Positions 1-9,240 of a stretch of 64,000 nucleotides of DNA are shown here, in pieces. The stretch covers positions 62,001 to 126,000 of the forward strand of contig NZ_WIBF01000013.1 of the NCBI RefSeq assembly GCF_009496005.1, given 5' to 3'. This DNA comes from Tritonibacter litoralis. Lineage in GTDB: Bacteria > Pseudomonadota > Alphaproteobacteria > Rhodobacterales > Rhodobacteraceae. Position numbers and translations under genes: made by a program. Position 1 is the stretch's first letter; each line of letters begins with the position of its first letter. The notes beneath the pieces are model-generated. The model was not told where the DNA came from and ran no database searches. It saw only the letters and a program-made list of their open reading frames with translations.

Positions 1-1301
1 TGCCGGCCTGTACCCAGTTTGAAACCCGCGGCTCTGTGACCGCGTCCAACCGGTCCATCCAGTGGCGTGACCAAGTGGTTGAACCGCTGTTTGAATCGCT
101 GCCGGATCATGTGATCATCGCCAAGTTTGCCAACAAGTTCGGCTTTGGCGATCGTCTGTTCCGCAATATCGAGATGGAAGACGCGGAAACGCCCAATATC
201 GAAAGCATCACGCGCGAGTTCAACGCGGGCATGTGGACGGTGGGCTATACCGGTCAGTCGCCAGAGCGGATCAAACTGCACATGGCGAACCAGCATACGT
301 TTGACAAAACCACGCTCAAAGCCATCGGTGGCCCTGCTGACGGGGATTACTATGGTATGCCGTGGCCGTGCTGGGGCACGCCCGAGATGAAGCATCCGGG
401 CACGCCGAACCTGTATGACATGTCGATGCCTGTTTCTGAGGGTGGCCTGACCTTCCGTGCCCGTTTTGGTGTTGAACGTGATGGCGACAACCTTCTGGCC
501 GAAGGTGTGTATTCCAAGAATTCGGAAATTCAGGATGGCTATCCGGAATTCACAATGCAGATGCTGATGGATCTGGGTTGGGATGGCGATCTGACCGATG
601 AGGAACGCGCAAGCATTGACGCTGTGGCGGGACCAAAGACCAACTGGAAAACCGACCTGTCCGGCGGCATCCAGCGGGTGGCGATCCAGCACGAATGTGC
701 GCCCTTTGGCAACGCCAAGGCCCGCGCGGTTGTCTGGACCTTCCCGGATCCAGTGCCAATTCACCGCGAGCCGCTTTATACCAACCGTCGTGACCTTGTG
801 GCCGATTACCCGACCTATGAGGACCGTCACGATTATCGTCTGCCAACCCTTTATGCCTCGATCCAGAAAAAGGACGTGGCCAAGGATTATCCGATCATTC
901 TGACCTCGGGTCGTCTGGTGGAATATGAAGGCGGCGGTGAAGAGACCCGGTCCAACCCTTGGTTGGCCGAGCTGCAGCAGGACATGTTCGTCGAGATCCA
1001 TCCGCGTGACGCCAACAATCTGGGCGTTCGTGACGGGGCGCAGGTCTGGGTCGAAGGTCCCGAAGGCGGCAAGGTCAAAGTCATGGCAATGGTGACCAAA
1101 CGGGTGGGTGAGGGCGTCGCCTTCATGCCGTTCCACTTTGGCGGTCACTTCCAGGGCGAAGATCTGCGTCACAAATACCCCGAAGGGGCTGACCCATATG
1201 TACTGGGTGAAAGCTCCAACACCGCGCAGACCTACGGCTATGACTCAGTCACGCAGATGCAGGAGACCAAATGTACTCTCTGCAAAATCAGCGCAGCATA
1301 A
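1..1301 (+). CDS. fdhA: formate dehydrogenase catalytic (alpha) subunit, C-terminal part
   Basis: Molybdopterin enzyme oxidising formate to CO2 and passing electrons to the Fe-S subunit encoded next. The gene is cut by the window edge: the frame is open from base 3, and residues encoded before the first in-frame GTG (base 36) still match the family (a PACTQFET-like stretch leading into SVTASNRSIQWR), so that GTG is not the start. About 432 residues are visible. The last 130 form the molybdopterin-dinucleotide binding barrel (ILTSGRLVEYEGGGEETRSN, then AFMPFHFGG). The tail ends in a TKCTLCKI sequence typical of FDH alpha subunits encoded with a four-cluster beta subunit. The catalytic Sec/Cys lies outside the window. 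It is 12 bp from fdhB, with a shared AAGGAG site in the gap. Confidence 0.93.
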   Translation, partial: PACTQFETRGSVTASNRSIQWRDQVVEPLFESLPDHVIIAKFANKFGFGDRLFRNIEMEDAETPNIESITREFNAGMWTVGYTGQSPERIKLHMANQHTFDKTTLKAIGGPADGDYYGMPWPCWGTPEMKHPGTPNLYDMSMPVSEGGLTFRARFGVERDGDNLLAEGVYSKNSEIQDGYPEFTMQMLMDLGWDGDLTDEERASIDAVAGPKTNWKTDLSGGIQRVAIQHECAPFGNAKARAVVWTFPDPVPIHREPLYTNRRDLVADYPTYEDRHDYRLPTLYASIQKKDVAKDYPIILTSGRLVEYEGGGEETRSNPWLAELQQDMFVEIHPRDANNLGVRDGAQVWVEGPEGGKVKVMAMVTKRVGEGVAFMPFHFGGHFQGEDLRHKYPEGADPYVLGESSNTAQTYGYDSVTQMQETKCTLCKISAA

Positions 1302-1313
1302 GGAGAAACCGTT

Positions 1314-1907
1314 ATGGCAAGAGCTAAGTTCCTGTGTGACGCCGAACGCTGCATTGAATGCAACGCCTGCGTCACCGCATGTAAGAACGAACACGAAGTG
1401 CCTTGGGGCATCAACCGTCGCCGCGTTGTGACCATCAATGATGGTGAACCCGGTGAACGTTCGATCTCGGTTGCTTGTATGCACTGTTCAGACGCGCCCT
1501 GTATGGCCGTCTGCCCGGTGGATTGCTTCTACCAGAACGAAGAAGGTGTTGTTCTTCACTCCAAAGACCTCTGCATCGGCTGTGGTTACTGTTTCTATGC
1601 GTGCCCGTTTGGCGCGCCGCAGTATCCGCAGGCGGGCAACTTTGGCAGCCGTGGCAAGATGGACAAATGTACCTTCTGCGCTGGCGGCCCAGAGGAAAAC
1701 AACTCTTCGGCTGAGTTCCAGAAGTATGGTCGTAACCGGATTGCCGAAGGCAAGCTGCCGATCTGTGCCGAAATGTGCTCGACCAAGGCGCTTTTGGCGG
1801 GCGACGGCGACACCGTTTCCGCGGTCTACCGCGAACGTGTTGTGGCCCGCGGCTTTGGCACCGGCGCTTGGGGGTGGGGTACTGCCTACGACCAAAAAGG
1901 CGGCTGA
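1314..1907 (+). CDS. fdhB: formate dehydrogenase iron-sulfur (beta) subunit
   Basis: Electron-transfer subunit with 4Fe-4S clusters between the molybdenum subunit and cytochrome b. The 197-residue protein has four cysteine groups: CIECNACVTAC from residue 13, CMHCSDAPCMAVC, CIGCGYCFYAC, and CTFC paired with the late CAEMC. This is the FdnH/Fdh3B arrangement. It lacks a long C-terminal membrane helix; the gamma subunit should provide the anchor. ATG follows AAGGAG by 7 bases. It lies between fdhA and the gamma gene, separated from the latter by 95 bp containing a stable hairpin. Confidence 0.94.
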   Translation: MARAKFLCDAERCIECNACVTACKNEHEVPWGINRRRVVTINDGEPGERSISVACMHCSDAPCMAVCPVDCFYQNEEGVVLHSKDLCIGCGYCFYACPFGAPQYPQAGNFGSRGKMDKCTFCAGGPEENNSSAEFQKYGRNRIAEGKLPICAEMCSTKALLAGDGDTVSAVYRERVVARGFGTGAWGWGTAYDQKGG

Positions 1908-1927
1908 TCTCATTCGGACGTGAACAA

Positions 1928-1958
1928 CGGAATGGCCCGGTCTTGCCGGGCCGTTCCG
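1928..1958 (+). terminator. intercistronic hairpin between fdhB and fdhC
   Basis: A 13-base arm (from 1928) pairs with one ending at 1958 around a TCTTG loop; one pair is a wobble. No T tract follows, so it more likely stabilises or processes the transcript, or partly attenuates it before the gamma gene, than terminates fully. Confidence 0.6.
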
Positions 1959-2002
1959 CACCTCGAAAAGTTGTAACTTATTCATATCAAAGGAGTGTGC
2001 CG

Positions 2003-3190
2003 ATGCTGCGCATTGCTTTTGCAATTCTATGGTCGGCGCTGATCTCTGTGGTGACTGTGCCTGCGATCGCGCAAACCGCGCCGGATCGCTCCGCCACGGG
2101 CGGCGCTCAGACGCTGTCGGATATTCTTGCGCGTCAAGAACAGCTGAAAATTGACGACAGCTTCCGCCGCGACAACGTTGGCGACCCGGATCTAGCCAAG
2201 CCCACAACAGAACAGCTGGGCACCTTGGGCGGGGCGTCGGACCCGGATATCTGGCGGGCGCTGCGATATGACACAGCCAATGTGCGGGTGTCTGCGGGCG
2301 GCGATGTTGCGGCGACCCTTGTCCAAGACGGCGGCATGGCGTGGCTTGCATTCCGCGACGGACCGCTGCGCACCTATGGTGGATGGCTGTTGCTGGGCAC
2401 CCTGGGCGCGTTGATTGTGTTCTACCTGCTGCGCGGTCGCATTGGTGTCGACGGCGAAATCACGGGCCGCACTGTAACCCGGTTCAAATCCATCGAACGC
2501 TTTGCCCATTGGATGCTGGCGGGATCCTTCATCCTGTTGGGTATCACCGGTCTGTTTGTGCTGTTTGGTCGGGTTGGGATCCTGCCGTTGCTGGGGCATG
2601 AGTTTAACTCGGTCCTTTTGATTGGCAGTAAATGGGTCCACAATAATGTCTCTTGGGCCTTTATGCTGGCCTTGGGGATGATTTTGGTCATGTGGGCTGG
2701 ACATAACATCCCAAACAAAACCGACCTGACCTGGATCAAGCAGTTTGGCGGCATCATTGGCTCCAAACACCCGCCTGCAAAAAAGTTCAACGCAGGTCAA
2801 AAGGTGATCTTTTGGTCGGTGATCCTGTTTGGCGGCTCAATCGCGGTCTCAGGCGTGTCGCTGCTGTTCCCGTATGAGCTGCCGCTGATGGCCAAGACCT
2901 TCGCGTTCCTCAACACCACCGGCCTGCCGGAGATGGTTGGACTGGGGGTTCTGCCAACGGATCTGGCCGCACAGGAAGAAATGCAACTGACCCAAGCCTG
3001 GCATGCGATCATGGCCTTTGTTCTGATGGCAATTGTCATTGCACATATCTACATCGGCTCTGTCGGCATGGAAGGGGCCTATGACGCAATGGGCAGCGGC
3101 GAAGTGGATGAGGCCTGGGCCCATCAACACCACTCGATCTGGTTGGAAGAAGAAAAAGCCAAATCGGCCGCACAACAGCCCGCAGAATAG
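2003..3190 (+). CDS. fdhC: formate dehydrogenase cytochrome b (gamma) subunit
   Basis: Membrane cytochrome b556-type subunit that anchors formate dehydrogenase and passes electrons to quinone. ATG at 2003 follows AAGGAG by 7 bases; the frame extends upstream to 1775, but that part is shadow. The 395-residue protein has an N-terminal hydrophobic signal-like segment (residues 3-22), a periplasmic stretch to about residue 125, then membrane helices from about 130 with histidines at expected haem sites (FAHWM, WVHNN, WAGHNIPN, QAWHAIMAF, IAHIYIG). The N-terminal extension before the first cytochrome helix is common in alphaproteobacterial FdoI-like subunits. Last gene before a strong terminator. 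Confidence 0.92.
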   Translation: MLRIAFAILWSALISVVTVPAIAQTAPDRSATGGAQTLSDILARQEQLKIDDSFRRDNVGDPDLAKPTTEQLGTLGGASDPDIWRALRYDTANVRVSAGGDVAATLVQDGGMAWLAFRDGPLRTYGGWLLLGTLGALIVFYLLRGRIGVDGEITGRTVTRFKSIERFAHWMLAGSFILLGITGLFVLFGRVGILPLLGHEFNSVLLIGSKWVHNNVSWAFMLALGMILVMWAGHNIPNKTDLTWIKQFGGIIGSKHPPAKKFNAGQKVIFWSVILFGGSIAVSGVSLLFPYELPLMAKTFAFLNTTGLPEMVGLGVLPTDLAAQEEMQLTQAWHAIMAFVLMAIVIAHIYIGSVGMEGAYDAMGSGEVDEAWAHQHHSIWLEEEKAKSAAQQPAE

Positions 3191-3197
3191 CCAAGGA

Positions 3198-3240
3198 AGC
3201 CGGGCAGTTGGACGTGCCTCTTGCCCGGCTTTTTTGTGTT
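3198..3240 (+). terminator. rho-independent terminator of the fdh operon
   Basis: Perfect 9-bp stem (3198-3206 with 3222-3230), 15-base loop, then a T-rich run TTTTTGTGTTTTTCT. Starts 7 bases after the gamma-subunit stop codon. Confidence 0.9.
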
Positions 3241-3320
3241 TTTCTGTACAGGCTGTGTGTTCACCTGATAGATAAAATTCCACAAAGCCATGTAGGCAAG
3301 CCCAATAGGCGGAACTGAAC

Positions 3321-3455
3321 ATGAAAGTAATGTTGGCTGGATTTGCAGCGATTGCGATTATTGCCGTTGCAGCGGACTTTGTTTTGGACGAGATCGGATT
3401 TGCATCGGCTGAACGTCAGTCGGGTGCAAACGTACGATTGGAAGACGGACATTGA
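3321..3455 (+). CDS. 44-residue single-span membrane peptide
   Basis: Reading from ATG 3321 gives MKVMLAGFAAIAIIAVAADF followed by a short acidic, polar tail ending at TGA 3455. One hydrophobic helix covers residues 3-19. Its stop overlaps the TTG start of the response regulator, so the two are probably translationally coupled. No family recognised. The Shine-Dalgarno (GGCGGA) is weak. A role in the two-component system next to it is possible but unsupported. Confidence 0.55.
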   Translation: MKVMLAGFAAIAIIAVAADFVLDEIGFASAERQSGANVRLEDGH

Positions 3456-4804
3456 ATCTGAACCCTGCGCTGCGCGATGACTATGGCGATAGCTTGGCTG
3501 GTGCGTCGATCCTGGTGATCGACGATGAACCGGGCATGCGCAATTTTATGACCAAGATCCTGGAGCCGCGCTGCAAACGCGTGGAGCAGGCAGCCTCGGC
3601 TGATGAGGCGACGGGGTTTCTGGATCAAAGCCATTTTGATCTGGTGATCCTGGACAATATCATGCCTGGCAAAACCGGGCTTGAATGGGTTCAGGAACAG
3701 CACAAGGTTGGATTGTTCGCGGATACGATCCTTGTGACGGCCTATGCGGATCTTGAGACGGCCATCCAGGCGCTGCGCACGGGTGTTGCGGATTTTGTGT
3801 TAAAGCCGTTTCGCGCCAATCAGATCCTGAATTCGGTCGCGCGTGCATTGGATCGCAAGTATCTGCGGCAGGAAAACTATCTGCTCAAGCATGAGCTGTC
3901 GAGTGAGGGCGCAGCAGTTCGCGGGCGACTGTTGGGGAAATCCGCAGCCATAACGAAATCCCGAGACATGCTGCGCCGTTTGGCCCCTTTGCCGACGCCG
4001 GTTCTGTTTACGGGCGCAAGCGGTACGGGCAAGGAAATCGCCGCGCGTACCTTGCATTCGATGTCGGAACGGGCCGAAAAACCGTTTGTGGCCATCAACT
4101 GCGCCACCATCCCATCGGATCGCATTGCGCAGGAGCTCTTTGGTCAGGCGGATGCGCAGGACCGTCGTCAGGGCGGGCTGTTCCTGCATGCGGACGGCGG
4201 CACCTTGTTTCTGGATGAAATCGCCCAGATGCCCGATCAGGTCCAGGCCGCGCTGTTGCGTGTGCTGGAAGACCAGCGGGTGCGGCCCCTGGGGGCAGAA
4301 CGGGATATTCCACTGAACCTGCGGTTCCTGTTTGCCACCAATGCTGACCTGGAAGCGGCTGTACAAGAGGGGCGTTTCCGCGCGGATCTGTATCACCGGA
4401 TCAATGTGGTCAACATCGAGATGCCACCGCTGAAGGATCGGGTCGAGGACATCGTCGAACTGGCTGCGCTGTTCATCGAACAATTCTCCACCACATTGGG
4501 CATGCCCGCATTGGAGCTGAATGAGGAGACATTGCTCAAATTCAGCCGGTATGACTGGCCCGGCAACGTGCGTGAGCTGCGGAACTTGATAGAACGCTCT
4601 ATGATCCTGGGAGAATTCCCGGAAGAGTTTGCAGGCAACGGCGATCTGGCGGGGCAGGCGGCGATTGAATCGCTGGATTTGGTGACCCAACGCCACATTA
4701 TGCATGTGCTGGACGCCTGTGATGGCAATCGGGCCGAGGCGGCGCGGCGTCTGGGCGTGTCGCGAAAAACCATTGATCGGAAATGCGCAACCTGGGGCCT
4801 GTAA
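3452..4804 (+). CDS. NtrC-type response regulator with degenerate GAFTGA loop
   Basis: 450 residues: receiver domain (about 16-130; acidic pair D22/D23, phospho-acceptor D66 in LVILDNIMPG, LKPF lysine), AAA+ domain (Walker A GASGTGKE at 188-195, Walker B LFLDEI with D255/E256, arginine-rich FRADLYHRINV), and a Fis-type helix-turn-helix at the C terminus (NRAEAARRLGVSRKTIDRK). The loop that normally carries GAFTGA after ELFG reads QADAQDRRQGGLFLHADGG, so the sigma-54 contact motif is missing. It may act with the housekeeping sigma factor, as known for Rhodobacter NtrC. The start is TTG overlapping the upstream peptide stop; no later ATG precedes the receiver core. The convergent kinase gene ends 9 bp away and is the likely partner. 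Confidence 0.88.
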   Translation: MNLNPALRDDYGDSLAGASILVIDDEPGMRNFMTKILEPRCKRVEQAASADEATGFLDQSHFDLVILDNIMPGKTGLEWVQEQHKVGLFADTILVTAYADLETAIQALRTGVADFVLKPFRANQILNSVARALDRKYLRQENYLLKHELSSEGAAVRGRLLGKSAAITKSRDMLRRLAPLPTPVLFTGASGTGKEIAARTLHSMSERAEKPFVAINCATIPSDRIAQELFGQADAQDRRQGGLFLHADGGTLFLDEIAQMPDQVQAALLRVLEDQRVRPLGAERDIPLNLRFLFATNADLEAAVQEGRFRADLYHRINVVNIEMPPLKDRVEDIVELAALFIEQFSTTLGMPALELNEETLLKFSRYDWPGNVRELRNLIERSMILGEFPEEFAGNGDLAGQAAIESLDLVTQRHIMHVLDACDGNRAEAARRLGVSRKTIDRKCATWGL

Positions 4805-4813
4805 ACAGGCCCT

Positions 4814-6832
4814 TTATTGTGCGGCCACCTCTGCCGCAGCGGCGGCTGGCAGCCAGATCGAAAAGACCGCACCGCCGGTCTCCCTGTTGTCCGCTTGGAT
4901 GATACCGCCAACTTTTTGGATTAAGGTCTGGCTGATCGACAGGCCCAAGCCTGTGCCGCTGCCCAGTTTGGTGGTGTAGAACGGATCAAACACGGTTCGC
5001 AGCTTGTCGGCCGGAATACCCGGACCCGTGTCCGCGACGGTGAGCATGGCGCCTGAAATACCATTGCGTTGGACCTCTTCCAGCGTCAGCGTCAGCGTGC
5101 CCTGGCCCTCCATCGCTTGGGCTGCGTTTATGATCAGATTGATCACAACCTGCTGCAATTCGCCGGGATCAATCCGGACCTCAGGCGCGCGGCCAAGCGC
5201 TTTGACAACAGTGATCTCCTGGGTCGAGATCTTATGCGCAACCAGTACAAGACAGTCCTCAACCACCGGAAGAATGTCGAGGCTCTCGGCGAAATTGCCA
5301 AATTCCGACGGGCGCGCGAACTGTAGCAGTTTCCCGACAATGGCGCTGATCCGCATGACCTGATTGTCGACCAGATCCAGCTCGGTTTGGATTGGACCGG
5401 CCTGTTCCGCCAGAACCATGCGGATGACGTCCACATTGCCCTGGATCACAGCCACCGGGTTGTTGATCTCATGTGCGACCCCGGCCGTGATTTCCCCGAT
5501 CGAGGCGAGCTTCTCGCTCATCACCAGCTGTTTATAGGTCTCTTCCAGCTTGGCGTTGGCGTCGCTCAGCTGTTCGGTGCGTTTGTCGACCCGTGCGTTC
5601 AACTCATCCGCCCAGCTGCGCAATCGCCGGTCGCGTTCTTGGATCTGATCCAGCAACATATCAAGGTGCTGGGCCACCTGTCCGATTTCATCCCGGTTGG
5701 ACACAAGACCGATGCGGGCGCTCAGATTTCCCTGTTCAACGCGGCGCATGGTTTTGGTCATCCGTTCCAGCGGCGAAAAGATCCCCTTGGCCAACCACAG
5801 AAAGACCGGAGCCGAGAGTGCCATCACCACGATAAAGACGCCCAGAATGCTCCAATAGGCCGCACGTTTTGCAGCCGAATAAGGCGCTTCGAGGAAACCG
5901 ACATAGAGCATGCCAACACGGGTGCCGAAACTGTCGATCAAAGGTTCATAGCCCGAAATATACCAGTCATTGACCACAAAGGCGCGGTCCAACCAGGTTT
6001 GACCATTCCCCAGAACCGCATTGCGTACCTCGGCCGAGACGCGTGTGCCCAGGGCCCGAACGTCTTCAAACAGACGCACATTGGTAGAGATCCGCGTGTC
6101 CTCCAGGAACAGGGTGGCGGTGCCCTGGCGTCCTTGGCTTGTGTTGGGATCCTGATAGACCAGCGCGTTTATGGTATCGATGAAATCGAGGTTTCGGTTC
6201 AACAAGATCCCACCAACCAAGACGCCCTGATGGTTGCCTTGCTGCACAGGCGCGGCGGCATGAATAACCATGCCGCGATCTTCAATCTGGCGCGCACTTG
6301 GGCTGGCAGCCTGGGTCGCCAGCAATGGCAGCCGCGCCCGTTCTGCCAGGTGACGGGACAGCGCATCCAACTCCTGCGGGTCAAAGATATCAATGGCGTG
6401 TTCTGTTAGCCCCACGGCGGCTGCAGAAATCACGGGCCATTTCAAAGTCTCGTCCGACAATTGCTCCTGTGGGAGGAAATAGAGGAAATCGAGTTTCAGA
6501 TTGCTTTGCCGCTGTGCCAGAAACCGGCGCAGCTCTTGCGGAGAGGCTTCCAGTTCCTGATGCAGCGACGCGGATTCTGCAAGGTTTTGCAGATGGTTGC
6601 CGGTCTCAGCTTCCAAGCGTGCCAGGTATTGTTCAGCAATCTTAAGATCGCTCTCGACCTTGGCGATTAGCACATCGTCATAGTCAGCATTCCAGCGCGC
6701 CATGGCAAGAACCAGCAACAGCGGGATCAGTACACTGAGTGGGAGAAGGGCCAGTATCAGCAGTCGTAGGCGAACAGAACGCAAGTGAGAGATCCTGTGA
6801 GCAAAAGAATGCTTCACTGTGCCATAGAACAA
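4814..6832 (-). CDS. membrane sensor histidine kinase
   Basis: 672 residues. Membrane helix near residues 23-45, a periplasmic sensor region of about 290 residues (double-Cache-like, including an AVLGNGQTWLDRAFVVNDWY section), a second helix near 335-360, HAMP (IFSPLERMTKTMRRVEQGN), a coiled coil, HisKA with phospho-acceptor H454 in GVAHEINNP, and HATPase (NLIINAAQAM, DTGPGIP, GTGLGLSIS). This is the DctB/NtrB-like layout that pairs with AAA+ regulators. Tail-to-tail with the regulator, 9 bp apart. Signal unknown; proximity to fdh suggests, but does not show, control of formate oxidation. Confidence 0.9.
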   Translation of the reverse strand: MFYGTVKHSFAHRISHLRSVRLRLLILALLPLSVLIPLLLVLAMARWNADYDDVLIAKVESDLKIAEQYLARLEAETGNHLQNLAESASLHQELEASPQELRRFLAQRQSNLKLDFLYFLPQEQLSDETLKWPVISAAAVGLTEHAIDIFDPQELDALSRHLAERARLPLLATQAASPSARQIEDRGMVIHAAAPVQQGNHQGVLVGGILLNRNLDFIDTINALVYQDPNTSQGRQGTATLFLEDTRISTNVRLFEDVRALGTRVSAEVRNAVLGNGQTWLDRAFVVNDWYISGYEPLIDSFGTRVGMLYVGFLEAPYSAAKRAAYWSILGVFIVVMALSAPVFLWLAKGIFSPLERMTKTMRRVEQGNLSARIGLVSNRDEIGQVAQHLDMLLDQIQERDRRLRSWADELNARVDKRTEQLSDANAKLEETYKQLVMSEKLASIGEITAGVAHEINNPVAVIQGNVDVIRMVLAEQAGPIQTELDLVDNQVMRISAIVGKLLQFARPSEFGNFAESLDILPVVEDCLVLVAHKISTQEITVVKALGRAPEVRIDPGELQQVVINLIINAAQAMEGQGTLTLTLEEVQRNGISGAMLTVADTGPGIPADKLRTVFDPFYTTKLGSGTGLGLSISQTLIQKVGGIIQADNRETGGAVFSIWLPAAAAAEVAAQ

Positions 6833-6862
6833 AGGGGGCGTATAGGCGTGCGGCCTAATGGC

Positions 6863-7357
6863 TTATTCGCCACGCAGCCGTCGGGACAGGGACGGCATAC
6901 GGCTGTTTGGAGACAACCAGATCCCCAGGAACCTTTGACGTACGTCCGGGTGATCAACGGTGCAGGTGCGTTTGCCGTTCAGGGACATTTGTATCCGGTT
7001 CACCGAGGGCGAAACCGCCACATAACGGTCGCCTTTTCTGACGTCGCGAAAACAGCGCTCAAGCTTGGACATGAACTGCGAATAATCTGCGGGCTTGCCT
7101 TCCAGGCGGCGGATCTCGATCCCTGCGGACCCGGCCAGCTTTTGACCGCTGACACCTTTGCGATACCGCAGTTCAAGCGCCATTGGATTCTGCCAGCTGA
7201 ACTGCCGGTTTTGCTGGGTGTAAAGTGTCGCGTCATAAAAGGTCACGCCTAGCCAGCGAAAGGACGCGCTGCCAAGGGGCTGCGCATTTGGCAGACCAAT
7301 ATCGGCCTGCGCCATTGTGGTAAAAGCCAAAAGACAGAAAGCCGCTCGTGTAAACAT
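6863..7357 (-). CDS. secreted chalcone isomerase-like protein
   Basis: 164 residues from the ATG at 7357, preferred over the in-frame ATG at 7375 because GGGAGAG lies 5 bases upstream. A Sec signal (MFTRAAFCLLAFTTMAQA) ends at an AQA site, so the protein is periplasmic. The body (WLGVTFYDATLYT, ALELRYRKGVSG, CFRDVRKGDRYV, FLGIWL) matches the bacterial chalcone-isomerase-like fold family (Chalcone_3), which usually lacks the plant catalytic function. The cellular role is unknown. It lies alone, 30 bp from the kinase start and in the same orientation, so the two may be co-transcribed. Confidence 0.75.
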   Translation of the reverse strand: MFTRAAFCLLAFTTMAQADIGLPNAQPLGSASFRWLGVTFYDATLYTQQNRQFSWQNPMALELRYRKGVSGQKLAGSAGIEIRRLEGKPADYSQFMSKLERCFRDVRKGDRYVAVSPSVNRIQMSLNGKRTCTVDHPDVRQRFLGIWLSPNSRMPSLSRRLRGE

Positions 7358-7674
7358 GGAACTCTCCCAAAACATAGGGCCATAAAACAGTGGGTCTTTG
7401 GGTTTGGTTGTAGGTCCAGCCGGACCCAGATCCAGATCTCCTCGATAAAACGTGAAGCCACCACGGGCAGGTCTTGGATTTTATGGTGAGCTGTGCGCGC
7501 CGGTCGTGATCTTAAGAGTTATTACAGACATTTTTCTTAAAACCTCAGCGTGATGAAGACGGGTGGTTGTTCCGGTTCCCCCTGTTTTTGGGCTTGGCGC
7601 TTGGATGGTTGTTCTGTGCATGCGTTTTAATTCCTGCCGTTTTGATCATGGGATGCAGAAAGCAAGGATCGAAC
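7358..7674. other. intergenic region with divergent promoters
   Basis: About 317 bases between the divergent chalcone-isomerase-like and methyltransferase genes. It must hold both promoters. The methyltransferase frame is open from 7567, but that part has no convincing start. I see no stable hairpin, repeat or RNA gene. Confidence 0.5.
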
Positions 7675-9219
7675 ATGACCGACTGGACCGCTGGCTATAC
7701 GGCTGATCTTGATTACACGCACGATTTCCAACGGGAACTGACGCCATCTTTGTTGGCGTTTTGCGCGACATCGCAGGGTGTGCAGCACCGTTTGGATGGC
7801 GACACCGTAACCTATTGTGAATTGGGCTGCGGCTATGGGATGGCCGCCAATCTGCTGGCAGCCGCAAATCCCCACATTGAATTTTATGCCATGGATTTCA
7901 ACCCGGTCCACATTCTGGGCGCGGACAAATTGGCCAAGGACGCAGCGCTTGAAAACCTGCACTTTTATGAACAATCCTTTGATGAGTTTCATAACGAACC
8001 AAGCCTGCCAGAACAATTCGACGTAATCTCGCTGCACGGTGTTTACACGTGGGTGTCCAAAGACAATCAGCAGCTGATTTTGGATTTCATCACCAAACGT
8101 CTGAAACCCGGTGGGCTGGTCTATGTCAGCTACAACACGCTGCCCGGCTGGGCCGGTGCGGTGCCCCTCAGCCGGATGATCGGCGAACTTATCGAAAATG
8201 GCACCGGTCCAATTCCTGACCGGATCGAGGCCGCGCTGGAGTTCTGCGAAATGCTTCAGGCCAGCGGGGCCAAGTATTTTGTGGACAACCCCGGCCTTGA
8301 AAAACGGCTGACGAAAATGCGCAAAATGCCCAAGAATTACCTGGCGCATGAATATATGAATTCAAGCTGGGCGCCGATGCATTTCACCGACATGGCAGCC
8401 GACATGAGCCAGGCCAAGATGAGCTATCTCGGCTCGGCCAACCCGATGGACCATTTGGATGATTTGAATTTCCAGCCCGATCAGATCGCGATGCTGGACA
8501 AGGAGTATGATCCGGTCCGGCGCGAGAATTTGCGCGATATTCTGGTCAACGAACAATTCCGGACCGACATTTTTGTGCGGGGTCGCCAACCTTTGACGGA
8601 ACGCGGGGCAGTGGGGGCGTGGTTCCACACGCCGTTTGCTTTGACGCGCCCGTTTACCGGTGAACTGCCGTCGATCCGTTGGCGTCTGGGGGAGGTTCCT
8701 TTGGAAATGCATCAGGTTGAACCAATCCTGCGCACCCTGTCGCAGGGGCCGGCAACAGTGAAAGAGCTGCTCGACAAAGGTGTATTTGGAGAGATGACCT
8801 GGGGTCGGATCACCCATCTGCTCACATCCTTGGCCGGGGCCAGCCATATCACGCCCTGCCTGCCGCTTGAGGGGCTTGAGGCACGTGAGGTGACCTGTCG
8901 TCGTATGAATGAAGCCGTCTGCAAACGCGCGGAAGACAGCGAAGTCATCCATTTCCTGGCCTCGCCAGTCACAGGTGGCGGCATTCAGGTGAACCGGTTT
9001 GAACAGCTGTTCCTTCTGGCGATGAGCGAAGGGCGGCAGCAGCCACAGGACTGGGCGGAATTGGTCTGGATGATCCTAGCCCCACAAGGGCAACGGGTGC
9101 TGAAAGACGGGCGTCAGCTGGAAACACCTGAGGAAAATCTGATGGAGCTGACAGCACAGGCCGAAGCATTTGCAACCAAACGTCTGCCATTGCTGAAAAA
9201 GCTTGGCGTGCCGTTCTAA
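7675..9219 (+). CDS. class I SAM methyltransferase with regulatory domain
   Basis: 514 residues from ATG 7675 (AAGGA 6 bases upstream). The 36 residues coded before it are hydrophobic and unlike the family. N-terminal Rossmann methyltransferase: YTADLDYTHDFQRELTP lead, motif I CELGCGYGMAANLLAA, acidic MDFNP, then YNTLPGW. The C-terminal half corresponds to the methyltransferase regulatory domain (Pfam MethyTransf_Reg). Substrate unknown; homologues often lie near secretion or polysaccharide genes, which is not the case here. Ends at a bidirectional terminator shared with gap. Confidence 0.82.
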   Translation: MTDWTAGYTADLDYTHDFQRELTPSLLAFCATSQGVQHRLDGDTVTYCELGCGYGMAANLLAAANPHIEFYAMDFNPVHILGADKLAKDAALENLHFYEQSFDEFHNEPSLPEQFDVISLHGVYTWVSKDNQQLILDFITKRLKPGGLVYVSYNTLPGWAGAVPLSRMIGELIENGTGPIPDRIEAALEFCEMLQASGAKYFVDNPGLEKRLTKMRKMPKNYLAHEYMNSSWAPMHFTDMAADMSQAKMSYLGSANPMDHLDDLNFQPDQIAMLDKEYDPVRRENLRDILVNEQFRTDIFVRGRQPLTERGAVGAWFHTPFALTRPFTGELPSIRWRLGEVPLEMHQVEPILRTLSQGPATVKELLDKGVFGEMTWGRITHLLTSLAGASHITPCLPLEGLEAREVTCRRMNEAVCKRAEDSEVIHFLASPVTGGGIQVNRFEQLFLLAMSEGRQQPQDWAELVWMILAPQGQRVLKDGRQLETPEENLMELTAQAEAFATKRLPLLKKLGVPF

Positions 9220-9240
9220 AGCACTGCAACAGCGCAATAA

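Noticed and set aside
36-1301. GTG at 36 as the start of the first gene
   Set aside because: The frame continues upstream to the window edge and codes residues typical of formate dehydrogenase before this codon, so the gene is only truncated by the window.
5387-6409. 340-codon plus-strand open frame inside the histidine kinase
   Set aside because: Shadow of the kinase gene; no ribosome site and no domain pattern.
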